This document shows, piece after piece, positions 54,281 to 63,366 of a stretch of DNA of 64,000 nt. The notes under the pieces are model-generated. The model did no database searches. It worked only from the letters and a program-made list of their open reading frames with translations, and had not been told where the DNA came from. Position numbers and translations under genes: made by a program. Source of the DNA: Bacteroidales bacterium (GTDB taxonomy: Bacteria > Bacteroidota > Bacteroidia > Bacteroidales > UBA6680); contig JAOARD010000069.1 of the NCBI GenBank assembly GCA_025210735.1, positions 62,001-126,000 on the forward strand, written 5' to 3'. Numbering within the stretch: position 1 is the stretch's first letter; every line of letters begins with the position of its first letter.

Positions 54281-54832
54281 CTACTTCATAATTTTTCCCT
54301 GAAAGTGTCCGGTAACTGCTGATCCATCTTTACATATAAGATCAAAATCAATCAGATAATAGTCTTCAGGTTGATTAACAAGTTGCCTGGCGCTGTTTAA
54401 ATATACTTTTATTTCGCCATCGTTTATCTTGTGTGTTGTTCCGTTACTATTTGCAAAGGAGTAATTAACATACAGTGCACCCGTGTTAAAAGAGTACCCC
54501 TTTAATTCACTATTAAACTTGTATGTTCCGGGTGTAATAATCTCTTTATTGTCAGATATAAATGTTAGTCGCAAAACCTCACCGGTACCATGATATCTGT
54601 TATTTTCCGGTTCGTATTTTGTTCTTTTAGACCAGATATCAATTTTTATTGTATTTAAATCTTCTGTACTATTACTGTTTACAACTCTTGCATACTGAAC
54701 AGGATATAACTCCTTATTCAGGTATATATAACTTGATGCATCAGGATCAAGATCCTGTCTTTCACATGAAACACTTATTGTAAATATTACAATAGTTAAA
54801 ATCAGCAGATGTTTTAGCGCTCTTGGGGTCAT
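54281..54832 (-). CDS. lipoprotein of unknown function
   Basis: A 183-residue lipoprotein with the lipobox Cys23 in FTISVSCERQ. The mature part is rich in beta strands (VLRLTFISDNKEI, GTYKFNSELKGYS), ending GHFQGKIMK, a pattern seen in many Bacteroidota surface or periplasmic lipoproteins without named domain. It stands alone. The gap 54087-54280 holds a 10-base direct repeat but no gene. Confidence 0.75.
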   Translation of the reverse strand: MTPRALKHLLILTIVIFTISVSCERQDLDPDASSYIYLNKELYPVQYARVVNSNSTEDLNTIKIDIWSKRTKYEPENNRYHGTGEVLRLTFISDNKEIITPGTYKFNSELKGYSFNTGALYVNYSFANSNGTTHKINDGEIKVYLNSARQLVNQPEDYYLIDFDLICKDGSAVTGHFQGKIMK

Positions 54833-54911
54833 AGCTTTATAAAATTTACAGTTTATTTAAATTAATAAAACTGATGCCCAAAAACAAGGAAAGGTAATAT
54901 ATATCACCTTT

Positions 54912-55298
54912 TTACAAACGCAGGATAGCCAGATTTCTGAAAGGAATAAATATTAAACAGCCGGAGATTGCGCCAATAACATTTACTACAAAATCATATA
55001 TATCGGCACTGCGTGTTTCAAATATAGTTCCTTGTAATATCTCAATGGTTCCGCCATATGTAGCAGCAAACACAAATACCATTATATATTTTACTATTGT
55101 AGGGTTGTTCTTCTTATAATAATCAGATAGTACCATTAAAGAGAGAGACAAGTACATAATAAAGTGAACAATCTTATCTGAATGTTCAAAGCTATACCAG
55201 CTATCCTCCTTTACTGTATCAGAAGGCATTGTACTAAGAATAAAGATTAGTACCGAACATAATATACTCTTCCAATATTGTAGTGCCTTTTTTAACAT
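54912..55298 (-). CDS. VanZ family membrane protein
   Basis: A 128-residue protein with four predicted helices. The stretch STMPSDTVKEDSWYSFEHSDKIVHFIMY matches VanZ-like proteins (in pieces: FEHSDKIVHF), and YGGTIEILQGTIFETRSADIYD is the second conserved block. Members are implicated in antibiotic tolerance in some species, otherwise unknown. The gap 55299-55504 shows no gene. Confidence 0.88.
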   Translation of the reverse strand: MLKKALQYWKSILCSVLIFILSTMPSDTVKEDSWYSFEHSDKIVHFIMYLSLSLMVLSDYYKKNNPTIVKYIMVFVFAATYGGTIEILQGTIFETRSADIYDFVVNVIGAISGCLIFIPFRNLAILRL

Positions 55299-55504
55299 AG
55301 ATTATAATTTTATGTAAAAATATAAGTTAAAAAATATAGACATACTAAATAGTGTAATTTTAACAGTTTTTGTTACTTTGTATTTGCAGATAGGTTAAAT
55401 AGTTATCTGTAGTAGTAATTATTTGATAAAAAAGAGAGAAAAATAATTAATCTTCTATATTTTAGCGTGTTGAATTTCGGAATAATGTTTTGCAGATAAT
55501 CTAG

Positions 55505-56632
55505 ATGGCAGGAATATATATACATATACCTTTTTGTAAACAGAAGTGTTACTATTGCGACTTTTACTCGTTGCCTGGTTATAAGCACAAGTCAAAATTT
55601 GTTGATGCATTGTGCAAAGAGATAGTAATGCGCAAAGGTTTTTTTGATAAAGAGTCTGTTGATACCATATACTTTGGTGGAGGAACTCCGTCTATGTTAT
55701 ATATTGAGGATATAAACAGAATCCTTAACACAGTAAAGAGTGTATTTAATGTATCTGATAATGCCGAGATAACATTTGAGGCAAACCCTGAGGATATGGG
55801 TTATGATTTTATTCCGGAGTTGCTGAATATTGGAGTAAACAGATTAAGTATTGGTATACAGTCGTTTTTTGACGACGACCTGTTGTTTATGAACAGAAAA
55901 CACTCATCAGCCGATGCTGTAAGATGCGTTGAGAATGCCGCCTCTGCGGGTTTTAACAACATAAGCATTGATCTTATTTATGGTATACCAGGGCTTGATA
56001 TTAATAAGTGGAAACAGAATATAGACAGAGCTTTGTCATTACCAGTTCAGCATATATCTGCATATCATCTTACTATAGAACCGCGTACAGTATTCTCTCA
56101 CTATCTTAAAAAAGGTATTATAAATGTTACAGAGGAGGAGGATAGTTTAGAGCAGTTTAGTCTTCTTATTGAGAAAACAGAAGAGGCTGGATTCAGACAG
56201 TACGAAACATCAAACTTTGCCAAAGAGGGTTTTATATCAAGACACAACTCGTCATACTGGAAACAGATACCATACATTGGTTTTGGTCCATCTGCTCATT
56301 CATATTCGGGCTCAGAGCGTATGTGGAATGTGCGCAGTGTAGATGAGTATATAGAGGCTGTTAACAATAACGAGATACCATACACAGCAGAGGATATCAC
56401 ACCAGATATGGCGTACAATGAGTATGTGATAACATCGTTACGCACTGTATGGGGTATTGATATGGATTATATAAAGCAGAATTTTGGAGATAACAGATAT
56501 ACATTTCTGATGAATGAATCGTCAAAATTTATTGATAGCCGACAGCTTGCTATAGAGAATAATAAAATTACCCTAACAAAAAAGGGACAGTTTGTTGCAG
56601 ATAATATAATGTCTGATCTTATGATAATATAG
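55505..56632 (+). CDS. hemW: HemW, radical SAM heme chaperone (formerly HemN-like)
   Basis: A 375-residue radical SAM protein. The cluster cysteines are Cys11, Cys15 and Cys18 in IPFCKQKCYYCDFYS. YFGGGTPSML, TFEANPED and RLSIGIQSF are the following signature motifs. The N-terminal Cys of true HemN is absent and the HemW-type HNSSYWKQIPYIGFGPSAHS is present, so it is a heme chaperone rather than coproporphyrinogen oxidase. Monocistronic. Confidence 0.92.
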   Translation: MAGIYIHIPFCKQKCYYCDFYSLPGYKHKSKFVDALCKEIVMRKGFFDKESVDTIYFGGGTPSMLYIEDINRILNTVKSVFNVSDNAEITFEANPEDMGYDFIPELLNIGVNRLSIGIQSFFDDDLLFMNRKHSSADAVRCVENAASAGFNNISIDLIYGIPGLDINKWKQNIDRALSLPVQHISAYHLTIEPRTVFSHYLKKGIINVTEEEDSLEQFSLLIEKTEEAGFRQYETSNFAKEGFISRHNSSYWKQIPYIGFGPSAHSYSGSERMWNVRSVDEYIEAVNNNEIPYTAEDITPDMAYNEYVITSLRTVWGIDMDYIKQNFGDNRYTFLMNESSKFIDSRQLAIENNKITLTKKGQFVADNIMSDLMII

Positions 56633-56802
56633 TCTGTAACTATATACTTATTACAAGCATTACATTTTATAAATTGAGATATACACAGTCTGAATACAAC
56701 GTTTTATAATACATGTTGTAGAATTGCTACTGTATTGTTAACTTTTTTTTATCATTATCATATTAGAGCATTATATAAAAAAGCACCATACTCTTTTTTT
56801 AT

Positions 56803-56810
56803 TACTTTTG
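56803..56810 (+). promoter_or_regulatory. -7 promoter box of the second pigment-type operon
   Basis: TACTTTTG matches TAnnTTTG and ends seven bases before the ATG at 56818, so the transcript would be leaderless or nearly so. The 56633-56802 gap shows no gene. Confidence 0.5.
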
Positions 56811-56817
56811 CCTAACT

Positions 56818-57993
56818 ATGAAGAACAAGGATATTATTAGGGAAAAGATGATACAACTAAACTGTTGTATTGTAGTTCCCACGTATAACAATGCTACTGT
56901 AATAGGTCCGGTATTAGAGAAGCTGCTTGAGTATACGAATAATGTTATGGTAGTTAACGATGGCTCAACAGATAGTACACTGTCGGTGCTTAGTAATTAC
57001 AACATATCTATTGTTTCGTATACCGAAAACAGAGGTAAAGGTTTTGCAATACGCACAGCCCTTAAAGAAGCTGATAATATTGGCTACGACTACATCATTA
57101 CCATTGATAGTGATGGTCAGCATAATCCTGATGATCTTCCGCTATTTCTTGAAGATATTGAGAGAAATGGAGAAGCAATTGTTCTGGGAGCCAGAAATAT
57201 GAGCCAGGAGGGAGTGCCTGCAAAGAGTAGTTTCGGGAATAAGTTTTCCAGTTTCTGGTTCAGGCTTGAGACAGGAATAAAAGCACCCGATACGCAAACT
57301 GGCTTCAGGTGTTACCCTGTAAAACCATTGGCTAACAGAAAGTACTATACACGAAAGTACGAGTTTGAAATTGAGATTATTGTAAGAGCTGCATGGAGTA
57401 GTATTGACGTAAGATCGGTGCCTATTAGTGTGTACTATGCACCCGAAGAGGAACGTATATCACACTTCAGACCATTTAAAGATTTTACCCGCATCAGTAT
57501 ACTAAACACATTTCTGGTGCTTATACTGCTGTTCTATATTAAACCCAGAGATCTTTACAGAACTATTAAAAAAAAAAGTTTTAAAAGATTCTTTAAAGAG
57601 AATGTAATTCACTCATCAGATAGTAATGGGAGAATGGCCTTCTCTGTATCTCTTGGAGTATTTATGGGGATAGCACCTATATGGGGATGGCAAATGATTG
57701 TTGCTGTGTCAGTGGCTCATTTCTTTAAACTCAATAAAGCAATAACACTAATAGCATCAAACATCAGCCTGCCACCTATGATTCCGGTATTACTCTATAT
57801 GAGTTACAGAGCCGGTGGTATTATTATGGGTAACAGCAGCAACTTTGTAAGCTTAAGTAATATATCGTTTACTACGGTAAAGAACGATTTATTACAATAT
57901 GTACTTGGTGCACTTTCTTTTGGCATAGTTATGGCTATAGCATCGGGCATACTTACATTTATACTGTTACTTATTTTTAGAAAAAAGAAGTAA
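56818..57993 (+). CDS. glycosyltransferase family 2 fused to DUF2062 membrane domain
   Basis: A 391-residue protein. The GT2 domain occupies about residues 14-215 (CIVVPTYNNATVIG, VVNDGSTDST, ITIDSDGQHNPDDL for the DxD-like metal site, TQTGFRCYP). The C-terminal part (about 250-390) is the DUF2062 membrane domain (VSLGVFMGIAPIWGWQM and INISLPPMIPVLLY-like NISLPPMIPVLLYM). It may transfer a sugar or, as in flexirubin clusters, act on a lipid carrier. It is followed by the MMPL gene after 14 bases. Confidence 0.88.
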   Translation: MKNKDIIREKMIQLNCCIVVPTYNNATVIGPVLEKLLEYTNNVMVVNDGSTDSTLSVLSNYNISIVSYTENRGKGFAIRTALKEADNIGYDYIITIDSDGQHNPDDLPLFLEDIERNGEAIVLGARNMSQEGVPAKSSFGNKFSSFWFRLETGIKAPDTQTGFRCYPVKPLANRKYYTRKYEFEIEIIVRAAWSSIDVRSVPISVYYAPEEERISHFRPFKDFTRISILNTFLVLILLFYIKPRDLYRTIKKKSFKRFFKENVIHSSDSNGRMAFSVSLGVFMGIAPIWGWQMIVAVSVAHFFKLNKAITLIASNISLPPMIPVLLYMSYRAGGIIMGNSSNFVSLSNISFTTVKNDLLQYVLGALSFGIVMAIASGILTFILLLIFRKKK

Positions 57994-58007
57994 TTATTTT
58001 AAACACA

Positions 58008-61000
58008 ATGGGAAACATCATATATTACATCTATAACTTTTTTAAGAAAAAGCCAATATACTATTGGTTAACAATATTAATACTAGTATCAGGTTCGGGG
58101 TGGTTTGCAACCAAACTGCAATTTGTTGAAGATATAACGCAGATAATACCAAAGAGCGAGAGTGCCGATAAGATAAAAATGGTATTTAACAGCTCTGGTA
58201 TTACAGACAGAATGATAATACACCTGTCGGCAAAAGATACTACAGTAGATAATTCAGATAGACTTATTGCACTTTCAGACTCTATTGTAAAAAAGGTAAA
58301 ACAGGATATTCCTGAAGAGTATGTTAAAGAGCTTATATATCAGATAAAAGACGATCTTATAGCGGATATGTACAGAAAGGTGTACAATAATATTCCTCTG
58401 TTTATTAATGAGAGCGACTACAGCAGAATAGATAGTATGATTAACCGCGAATCGGTTAATGGAATTATTGAAGGAAGCTATAAAAACCTTATGTCGCCGG
58501 CATCGTTTGCTCTTAAACAATACATTGTTGAAGATCCGCTTATAATAACAACAACAGCACTCAGACAATTTAAGAAACTATCTGTTGACGATAACTTTAC
58601 TATTAAGAGAGGATATATTTTAACAAAAGACTATAACCACCTGCTGATATTTATTCAGCCACGATACCCTGCTTCTGAGACATCAAAGAACGGGGTTATG
58701 GTAAAAGAGCTTGAGAAGATATGTGCCGAAGCAAATATTACAGATAACACTATAAACACAACATTCTACGGTGCTGCAGCTGTAGCAACATGTAATGCCG
58801 ACAGAATAAAGAGCGATATTATATTAACAGTATCAATAGCAATGCTGTTTCTGTTGCTGTTTATATCAATGTTCTTTAAACGCAAAGCAGCATTCTTTAT
58901 AATATTTATGCCTGTTGTTCTTGGTGGCGGACTATCTGTTGCGTTACTGTTTCTTATAAAAACAAAGGTATCGGCAGTGGCACTTGGTATAGGATCGGTA
59001 CTGTTAGGTATCAGCGTAGATTACTCGCTGCATATATTTTCACACTTCAGGCAAGGAGGTTCTGTAAAAGGACTGTATAAAGATCTTACACTACCTGTTC
59101 TGTTGAGTAGTATTACAACAGCATCTGCATTCCTGTGTCTTTACGTGGTTCAGTCAGAAGCACTGCGCGATCTTGGACTGTTTGCATCAATTAGTGTTGT
59201 AAGTGCTGCGCTTTTTGCTCTTATATTTATACCTCCCCTACTTAAGGTAAAAAAGAAGAAGGTAGCAAAAACAGATAACGGAAAAGAGAAACACCGCTTC
59301 GCATTTATAGATAAAATAACCGCTTATCCGCTGCATACCAAACGATGGTTTGTGTACATAATAATAGCTCTTACAGTACTGTTCGGATATATGGCTGGCG
59401 ATATCGGCTTTGATGATAATATGGATAAGATGAATTATCAGACCGATTATCTTACAAATGCAGAGAACAGCCTGAATGAGATAAGCAGCGTATCGCACAA
59501 AGCTATATTTGCAATTACAACCGGAAATACCCGTAATCAGCTACTCAATAATACCGAGAAGATATTAGGAAACTTTGAGGAGCTGAAGAGAGACGGAGTA
59601 GTAAGTGCATACAACTCAGTGAGCTTTGTATTACAATCTGAAAAGGAGCAGCAGCGCAGAATAGCGTTGTGGAAAAATTTCTGGACTCCTGAGAAGGTAG
59701 ATAAGCTAAAAACACTGATGATATCAGAGGGTAGAAAGATAGGTTTTAAAGAGAAGACATTCCGTAAATTCTACAACCAGATCTCACGCGATTATACTGT
59801 TTTTTCAGAAGAGGATTCACGTTTCTTTGAGGATACCTTTTACAGAGGATTTATACTTGAGGGCAAAGGCTCATACTCGGCAATGAATATACTTAAGGTA
59901 AGACTTGAGGATAAACCAGAGGTATATAAGAAACTTGAAGGTATTGAGAATGTAACCATTCTGGATAAACAGTATGTTACCAATAAGTTGGTATCTATGC
60001 TTAAAGAGGACTTTGATAAACTGGTTACCATATCGCTTATTATAATATTTATCATCCTTTTATTTGCTTACGGACGAATAGAGCTGGCTATAATAACAAT
60101 TATACCAATGATACTATCTTGGGTATGGGCACTGGGTATAATGGGAATACTCAATATTCAGTTTAATATATTCAACATTATTATATCAACATTTATATTC
60201 GGATTAGGGATAGACTACAGCATATTTATTATGCGGGGTATGCTTATACAGTATAAATATGGTACAAAAGATGATCTGCCTGCATATAAACTATCAATAC
60301 TGCTATCAGGAATAACAACAATAGCAGGTGTTGGGGTACTTATATTTGCAAAGCATCCGGCTCTGCAATCTATAGCACTAATGAGCATAATTGGTATTGG
60401 TTCGGTTATAATAATAACATACACAATACAACCACTACTGTTTAATTGGCTTATTAAAAAAGGAGCAAACGAGGTTGAGAATCCAAGAACACTTAAGAAC
60501 TTCCTGTTTACAACACACACAGCACTATTCTTTCTTTCAGGCAGTATAGCAATGATCGGGATAATACCGGTTCTCTATATCCTTCCTATAAAGAAGAAAT
60601 ACAAGAAGTATATGTTTCACTGTGTTGTATCTGTAATGAGTCGTAGTATTGTATACTCATACTTCTACATACCAAAAAAGGTAAATAAGAACAAAGAGAG
60701 GTTTAATAAACCTGCAATAATAACATGTAACCATCAATCGCATATTGATCTTGTACTTATACTGCTTCTGCACCCAAAAATTATTGTACTAACAAAAGAT
60801 TGGGTATGGAACAATGTGTTCCTCGGTCCTATTGTACGTTATGCCGATTTTTACTCAGTTGATGAGGGATACGAGCAAGGATTTGATCGTATTAAAGCAA
60901 AGGTAGAGCAGGGTTACTCAGTATTGGTATTCCCTGAAGGTACACGAAGCAAATCAGGACAGATAAGACGTTTTCATAACGGCGCATTTTTATTAGCTGA

Positions 61001-61874
61001 TAAATTGGGTATTGATATATTACCAATAATGCTGCACGGTGCCGATGAAATTATGAGAAAACGCCAGAAAAATCTTCAGATTGTAAAGCGTGTAACAACA
61101 AAGATATATGAGCGTATTGATCCTAAAACATTAGGCGATACATACAGGGAGCAGGCAAAGAAACTGGTTAAATTCTACAGAGATGAGTACAGAGAAATGT
61201 GTATGTCTGATGATATGACCAGATTCTACAGAGGCTCATTAATAAATAAGTACATCTATAAAGGGCCAATACTTGAGTGGTATATGAAGATAAAGATGAG
61301 TCTGGAAAAGAACTACAAGTTCTTTAATGCAGTAATTCCATACGATGCAAAAATAACCGATATCGGGTGCGGATATGGCTTCCTTTCGCATATGCTTGCG
61401 CGTGTATCGCCTGATAGAACAGTGTTGGGTCTGGATTACGATAAAGATAAGATTGCAGTAGCATCTAATATATATCCGGGTAGTAAAAATGTATCGTTTG
61501 GTTATGCCGATGTTAATGAATATGAATTACCGGAGAGCGATGTATTTACACTACTTGATATGTTACACTATATGCCTGAGGAGATGCAGGTGAAAGTAAT
61601 AGAGAAGTGTATGAATAAGATTACAGATAAAGGAGTGATAATTATTCGTGATGCAAACAAGGATCTTGGTAAGAAACATGTAGGAACAAAACTTACAGAG
61701 ATTTACTCAACAACTTCAGGATTCAATAAAGCTAACTATAAAGACCTTACATTTGTATCGTCAGATGTGATTAAGAACACAGCAAAGAAAAATAACTTTG
61801 ATATTGAGATTGTAGATAATACAAAATTCACATCGAATGTGATATATATGTTACGCAAAAATGGAAACGGATAA
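58008..61874 (+). CDS. trifunctional MMPL transporter / acyltransferase / SAM methyltransferase
   Basis: A 1288-residue fusion. Residues 1-820 form an MMPL/RND-like exporter with helices near 20-40, 270-410, 450-465 and 670-815. Residues 870-1075 form a PlsC-type acyltransferase with H-x4-D as His909-Asp914 in CNHQSHID and FPEGTRS at 975-981. Residues 1105-1288 are a class I methyltransferase with DIGCGYGFLS at 1118. This three-domain order is known from flexirubin-type clusters, where it should export and esterify the pigment. Its end overlaps the oxidoreductase start by 14 bases. Confidence 0.92.
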   Translation: MGNIIYYIYNFFKKKPIYYWLTILILVSGSGWFATKLQFVEDITQIIPKSESADKIKMVFNSSGITDRMIIHLSAKDTTVDNSDRLIALSDSIVKKVKQDIPEEYVKELIYQIKDDLIADMYRKVYNNIPLFINESDYSRIDSMINRESVNGIIEGSYKNLMSPASFALKQYIVEDPLIITTTALRQFKKLSVDDNFTIKRGYILTKDYNHLLIFIQPRYPASETSKNGVMVKELEKICAEANITDNTINTTFYGAAAVATCNADRIKSDIILTVSIAMLFLLLFISMFFKRKAAFFIIFMPVVLGGGLSVALLFLIKTKVSAVALGIGSVLLGISVDYSLHIFSHFRQGGSVKGLYKDLTLPVLLSSITTASAFLCLYVVQSEALRDLGLFASISVVSAALFALIFIPPLLKVKKKKVAKTDNGKEKHRFAFIDKITAYPLHTKRWFVYIIIALTVLFGYMAGDIGFDDNMDKMNYQTDYLTNAENSLNEISSVSHKAIFAITTGNTRNQLLNNTEKILGNFEELKRDGVVSAYNSVSFVLQSEKEQQRRIALWKNFWTPEKVDKLKTLMISEGRKIGFKEKTFRKFYNQISRDYTVFSEEDSRFFEDTFYRGFILEGKGSYSAMNILKVRLEDKPEVYKKLEGIENVTILDKQYVTNKLVSMLKEDFDKLVTISLIIIFIILLFAYGRIELAIITIIPMILSWVWALGIMGILNIQFNIFNIIISTFIFGLGIDYSIFIMRGMLIQYKYGTKDDLPAYKLSILLSGITTIAGVGVLIFAKHPALQSIALMSIIGIGSVIIITYTIQPLLFNWLIKKGANEVENPRTLKNFLFTTHTALFFLSGSIAMIGIIPVLYILPIKKKYKKYMFHCVVSVMSRSIVYSYFYIPKKVNKNKERFNKPAIITCNHQSHIDLVLILLLHPKIIVLTKDWVWNNVFLGPIVRYADFYSVDEGYEQGFDRIKAKVEQGYSVLVFPEGTRSKSGQIRRFHNGAFLLADKLGIDILPIMLHGADEIMRKRQKNLQIVKRVTTKIYERIDPKTLGDTYREQAKKLVKFYRDEYREMCMSDDMTRFYRGSLINKYIYKGPILEWYMKIKMSLEKNYKFFNAVIPYDAKITDIGCGYGFLSHMLARVSPDRTVLGLDYDKDKIAVASNIYPGSKNVSFGYADVNEYELPESDVFTLLDMLHYMPEEMQVKVIEKCMNKITDKGVIIIRDANKDLGKKHVGTKLTEIYSTTSGFNKANYKDLTFVSSDVIKNTAKKNNFDIEIVDNTKFTSNVIYMLRKNGNG

Positions 61875-63366
61875 CAAATACGATATTGCCGTAATAGGTA
61901 GTGGACTTGGCGGACTTACAACAGCAGCCCTGCTTGCAAAAGAGGGCAAAAAGGTTGTGGTACTGGAGAAAAACAGAGTACCCGGAGGCTGCCTGCAATC
62001 GTTTAAACGATTCGGCAAAGAGTTTGATACAGGTCTGCACTATGTAGGTAGTATGAATAGTGGTCAGTTTGTTCATCAGGTATTCAAATATCTTGATCTG
62101 TTACAGCGTACCACATTTGTACCTCTTAATAACGATGCCTTTGATACAATACACATTGATGGCAAAGAGTACAGATATGCATCAGGGATAGATAACTTTA
62201 CAAATACACTGATATCGTACTTTCCTGATCAGGAGAAGGCTATACGTAAATATGTTTCAGATATAGAGACAATAGCGGACTCCCTGAATATATTTAAACT
62301 CCGGGAACTACCTGATGATTATAAGTTCGAGAACAGGTGGGTGGCAATATCGGCATATGAATATATAAAATCGTTAACCGATAATGAGACACTACGTAAG
62401 GTATTGGCTGGTACAAATCCGCTATATGCCGGAACTAAGGAGTACTCATCGTTCTATACACATGCTATAATAAACTACTCAAACATTACAGGAGCACACA
62501 GACACTCCGATGGTGGAAACAGGCTTGTTGAGGCACTTATAGCAACCATTAAAGAGAATGGCGGCACTGTTATCTGCTCGCAACAGATAACAGGTTTTGA
62601 GTTTACAGACGATAACAGAATAGAGTCGGCAGTAACATCAGATGGTAGTACCATTGTGGCAGATGATTATATATCTACAATACACCCGCAGTTATTGGTT
62701 GATATTATAGGAAAAGGACCGTTACGTAAACCATATATCAGCAGGGTTAAATCGCAGAGGAACACAATATCGGTATTTAATATATATGCAAAACTGAAAC
62801 AGGATAGAGTTAAATACCACAATACAAATCATTTTTGCTACACATCAGATAATGTATGGGTGGCATCTGAATATGATAAAACAGAGTGGCCGGGATACTT
62901 CTACCTTATAACACCACTGTCTGAAAGTACAGATAAGTATGCCGATAAGGTTGAGGTGATGACCTATATGGACTACTCAGAGATTGAACCATTTGTAACC
63001 AATGGTGAGGTTACAGATGAGGCAGGATACAAAGCATTTAAGCAGCAGAAAGCAGAGAGGCTTATAGAGGTTATTGGAGAAAAATTTCCGGAGATAGAAG
63101 ATGCTATTGAGGAGTATAATATATCTACACCACATACATTCTGCAGGTATACCGGCACAGTTAAGGGTGCTGCATACGGATTGATAAAGGACTATAACGA
63201 TCCGTTAAAGTCGTTCTTTCACTCGCGTACGCGCATACCAAACCTGTTGCTGGCAGGGCAGAGTATAAATTCGCATGGAATAATTGGCACAACTATTACT
63301 TCTGTTGTAACTTGTGCTGAACTAATAGGTACTAATAAATTAATTAAGAAGATCAGAAATGTCTGA
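61861..63366 (+). CDS. NAD(P)/FAD-dependent oxidoreductase, CrtI/phytoene-desaturase-like
   Basis: A 501-residue flavoprotein. The dinucleotide motif GSGLGGLTTAALLAKEG (residues 13-29), EKNRVPGGCLQSF and the C-terminal NLLLAGQSINSHGIIG are typical of the carotenoid desaturase / all-trans-retinol saturase superfamily. It may oxidise or isomerise the polyene or the resorcinol ring; the reaction is unknown. It begins within the MMPL gene and overlaps the next gene by eight bases, so all three are coupled. Confidence 0.9.
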   Translation: METDNKYDIAVIGSGLGGLTTAALLAKEGKKVVVLEKNRVPGGCLQSFKRFGKEFDTGLHYVGSMNSGQFVHQVFKYLDLLQRTTFVPLNNDAFDTIHIDGKEYRYASGIDNFTNTLISYFPDQEKAIRKYVSDIETIADSLNIFKLRELPDDYKFENRWVAISAYEYIKSLTDNETLRKVLAGTNPLYAGTKEYSSFYTHAIINYSNITGAHRHSDGGNRLVEALIATIKENGGTVICSQQITGFEFTDDNRIESAVTSDGSTIVADDYISTIHPQLLVDIIGKGPLRKPYISRVKSQRNTISVFNIYAKLKQDRVKYHNTNHFCYTSDNVWVASEYDKTEWPGYFYLITPLSESTDKYADKVEVMTYMDYSEIEPFVTNGEVTDEAGYKAFKQQKAERLIEVIGEKFPEIEDAIEEYNISTPHTFCRYTGTVKGAAYGLIKDYNDPLKSFFHSRTRIPNLLLAGQSINSHGIIGTTITSVVTCAELIGTNKLIKKIRNV

